Below the pieces are notes generated by a model that worked only from the letters and a program-made list of their open reading frames with translations, did no database searches and had not been told where the DNA came from. A program made the position numbers and the translations under genes. 22,275 bases of DNA from Syntrophaceae bacterium (GTDB lineage Bacteria; Desulfobacterota; Syntrophia; Syntrophales; UBA2185), in NCBI GenBank assembly GCA_017885225.1, contig JAFNGM010000258.1, positions 14,045 to 36,319 on the forward strand, given 5' to 3'. Below are positions 20,583 to 22,275 of this stretch, piece after piece. Every line of letters begins with the position of its first letter. Positions within the stretch are counted from its first letter, which is position 1.

Positions 20583-22275
20583 ATGAAAACAGGAATTTGT
20601 GATGCGCGAAAGAGAATATTTTCCCAGATCGCCTTATTTTCTCTTTTCTTACTATTCACCAGTGTCGGGAATGCGTGGTCCGATGATAGCATGCCGACTG
20701 CAAAAACGCGCCAGGTTTCAAATGTGACCTCCTCTTCCGCCACGCTGAAAGGAACAGTGTATTCCACTAATCCTTCACGCAACGTTTATTATTCATTCCA
20801 GTGGGGTACAACCACCTCTTACGAAAATCAAACGAGAAATCAGAGCGCTGGTATCAGTGCAGATCGTCCGGAAGTTGAAGTTACTGAAGAACTCACCAAT
20901 TTAAGCCCCAACACTACCTATTATTATCGGCTTGCGGTCTCGGACGGCCAAGGTCAGGTGTATGGAGAAGATAAAATCTTTACAACCTATGTTCCTCCAA
21001 CCGTTACAACCGACACGGCCACAAACGTGACCTTTTCTACTGCAACGTTGATCGGGACAGTCAACCCCAACGGGATCAAGACGTCCGTCTGTTTTTATTA
21101 TGGACCCGGGTCGGGTGAAGTAAACACAAGAAAACAAGATGTAGGAAGCGGCACAAGCCCTTTGAGCGCCTCAGCCGCTATAAGCAACCTGCGACCCGGT
21201 ACAACGTATTATTACCGAATGGAAGCCTCCAGCTCAGGGGGAACTGTTTCCGGACCGCAAATGTCTTTCACGACCCCTGCCCTTTTACCAAGTGTGAGCA
21301 CCGACGATGCCGCACACGTAGCCAACCATACGGCAACCTTGAACGGAACGATCAATCCTCACGAAACGAACGTTTCCTACTATTTTCAGTGGGGCCCGAA
21401 TGAAAACCCGTCGGCGTACAAAACTCACATTAGATCGGCGGGGAGCGGCAGTGAGCCTGTAAAAGTCTCAGCCACGGTAGGCGGATTGAAACCGGGTACG
21501 AGCTATTATTACACAATTCTTGCCGACTATAATTACCGGATTGGTGGTGTGGAGAGCAGAGGACAGGCCAACGGCGAGAACCGAACTTTCACAACATTAA
21601 TATCCCCGGGCGCTGCCACAATGCAGGCTACGAATATAACGTCAAATTCCGTCACGTTGAACGCTACAGTTACTCCCAACGGATTACCAACTGTATGGTA
21701 TTTTGAAATCAGAAAATTTTTATTTTTTACTACATGGAAAAGGATAGGCACCAGGGAAGAACCTGTCACTCAAAATTGGAACGCCTCGCTCAATATTTCA
21801 GGGTTGGATCCCGATTCGACCTACCGATTCCGGATCGTTGCAAAAAGTATTGGTGGAACTGCGTATGGGCCGGAAATGAACTTCAAGACTCCTCCTTTTG
21901 CTCCCCCGATCGTTACCACAGGCCCAGCATATAACATAACCAAAAATTCAGCTACCTTAGAAGGAATAGTCAACCCCAGAGGCTCTCCGGTTTCCTATTG
22001 GTTTCAGTATGGTCCAACCGACTCTTACGGAAAATACTCGACGGGGCAGTCAGGTGTTGCTGGTGAGAGCAATGCGACGGTCTCTGTTACGATAAACGGA
22101 CTGATTCCCAAGACTACGTATCACTATAGGCTCATGGCATCGAGCGTGAAGGGCCCCGTCTATGGTCTGGATAAAACATTTACGACACCTTTCTCCCCGC
22201 AAGATGTTGCGACAAGAGTTGTCCCCGGGAGCACCAAAACCCTTATAGCCCCTTCTGCGAAACCTATGGTGACAG
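20583..22275 (+). CDS. Secreted protein with about five fibronectin-III-like repeats (partial)
   Basis: The frame is open from ATG 20583 to the window edge, giving 564 codons without a stop. AGGAGG lies 4 nt upstream. A signal peptide (IALFSLFLLFTSVGNA) ends near residue 31. Five beta-sandwich repeats of about 95-105 residues follow, starting at about residues 42, 139, 236, 340 and 440. Each has the pattern V-x-S-x-x-ATL-x-GTVNPNG, YYFQWG or YWFQYGPT, GL-x-P-x-TTYYYR and FTT. Such FN3-like arrays occur in surface and extracellular proteins of environmental bacteria, where they act as spacers or carbohydrate and protein binding modules. No enzymatic or anchoring domain is seen before the edge. 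Sequence after 22195 (SPQDVATRVVPGSTKTL) may begin a different domain. The total length is unknown. Confidence 0.85.
   Translation, partial: MKTGICDARKRIFSQIALFSLFLLFTSVGNAWSDDSMPTAKTRQVSNVTSSSATLKGTVYSTNPSRNVYYSFQWGTTTSYENQTRNQSAGISADRPEVEVTEELTNLSPNTTYYYRLAVSDGQGQVYGEDKIFTTYVPPTVTTDTATNVTFSTATLIGTVNPNGIKTSVCFYYGPGSGEVNTRKQDVGSGTSPLSASAAISNLRPGTTYYYRMEASSSGGTVSGPQMSFTTPALLPSVSTDDAAHVANHTATLNGTINPHETNVSYYFQWGPNENPSAYKTHIRSAGSGSEPVKVSATVGGLKPGTSYYYTILADYNYRIGGVESRGQANGENRTFTTLISPGAATMQATNITSNSVTLNATVTPNGLPTVWYFEIRKFLFFTTWKRIGTREEPVTQNWNASLNISGLDPDSTYRFRIVAKSIGGTAYGPEMNFKTPPFAPPIVTTGPAYNITKNSATLEGIVNPRGSPVSYWFQYGPTDSYGKYSTGQSGVAGESNATVSVTINGLIPKTTYHYRLMASSVKGPVYGLDKTFTTPFSPQDVATRVVPGSTKTLIAPSAKPMVT

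Overview
The window looks chromosomal and comes from a Gram-negative, probably anaerobic bacterium. I favour a Desulfobacterota/Syntrophales-like deltaproteobacterium. The reasons are a demethylmenaquinone-type methyltransferase, a MinD-like/J-HTH/SPOR cluster, dispersed palindromic intergenic repeats and fibronectin-like secreted proteins. This placement is inference; there is no rRNA or other phylogenetic marker in the window. I saw no tRNA, rRNA, CRISPR array or intact transposase.

Layout. (1) Bases 1-5165, minus strand: a probable operon starting from a near-consensus promoter (TTGACA-N17-TATAGT). It encodes a 1107-residue MORN-coil-MORN protein, a 199-residue MORN protein and a tandem-GAF protein that runs off the left edge. 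(2) Bases 5317-7257: a DUF523(TudS-like)-DUF1722 fusion, divergent from a UbiE/MenG methyltransferase. (3) Bases 7291-9707, minus strand: MinD/ParA-like ATPase, then a degenerate J-domain fused to a RodZ-type HTH, then a membrane SPOR-domain protein, under their own promoter. (4) Bases 9924-12779, minus strand: Hsp20 followed by Lon protease. (5) Bases 13160-15374, plus strand: a Nudix hydrolase and a 17-repeat MORN protein. (6) Bases 15376-16176, minus strand: a second RodZ-type HTH protein with one membrane segment and a sunset/Ada-like C-terminal motif. (7) Bases 16518-20171, plus strand: a coiled-coil lipoprotein, then a YkuD-type L,D-transpeptidase lipoprotein overlapping by 4 bp a VanX-type D-Ala-D-Ala dipeptidase, then a DAACS-family sodium symporter with altered substrate and sodium-site residues. 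(8) From 20583 to the right edge: a secreted protein made of about five fibronectin-III-like repeats.

The cell envelope recurs as a theme: a SPOR protein, two RodZ-like proteins, an L,D-transpeptidase with a D,D-dipeptidase, a lipoprotein and a repeat-rich secreted protein. The three MORN proteins carry 36 MORN repeats in total. The MORN-coil-MORN rod, with its 426-bp internal tandem super-repeat, and the MinD/J-HTH/SPOR set are the best candidates for an undescribed system. The five clearest promoter candidates share a TTGACA/TTGACT -35 box and a 17-bp spacer, and a sixth, weaker one fits the same plan. The intergenic region around 16.2-17.3 kb holds several palindromic repeats of the kind mobilised by IS200/IS605-type transposases.
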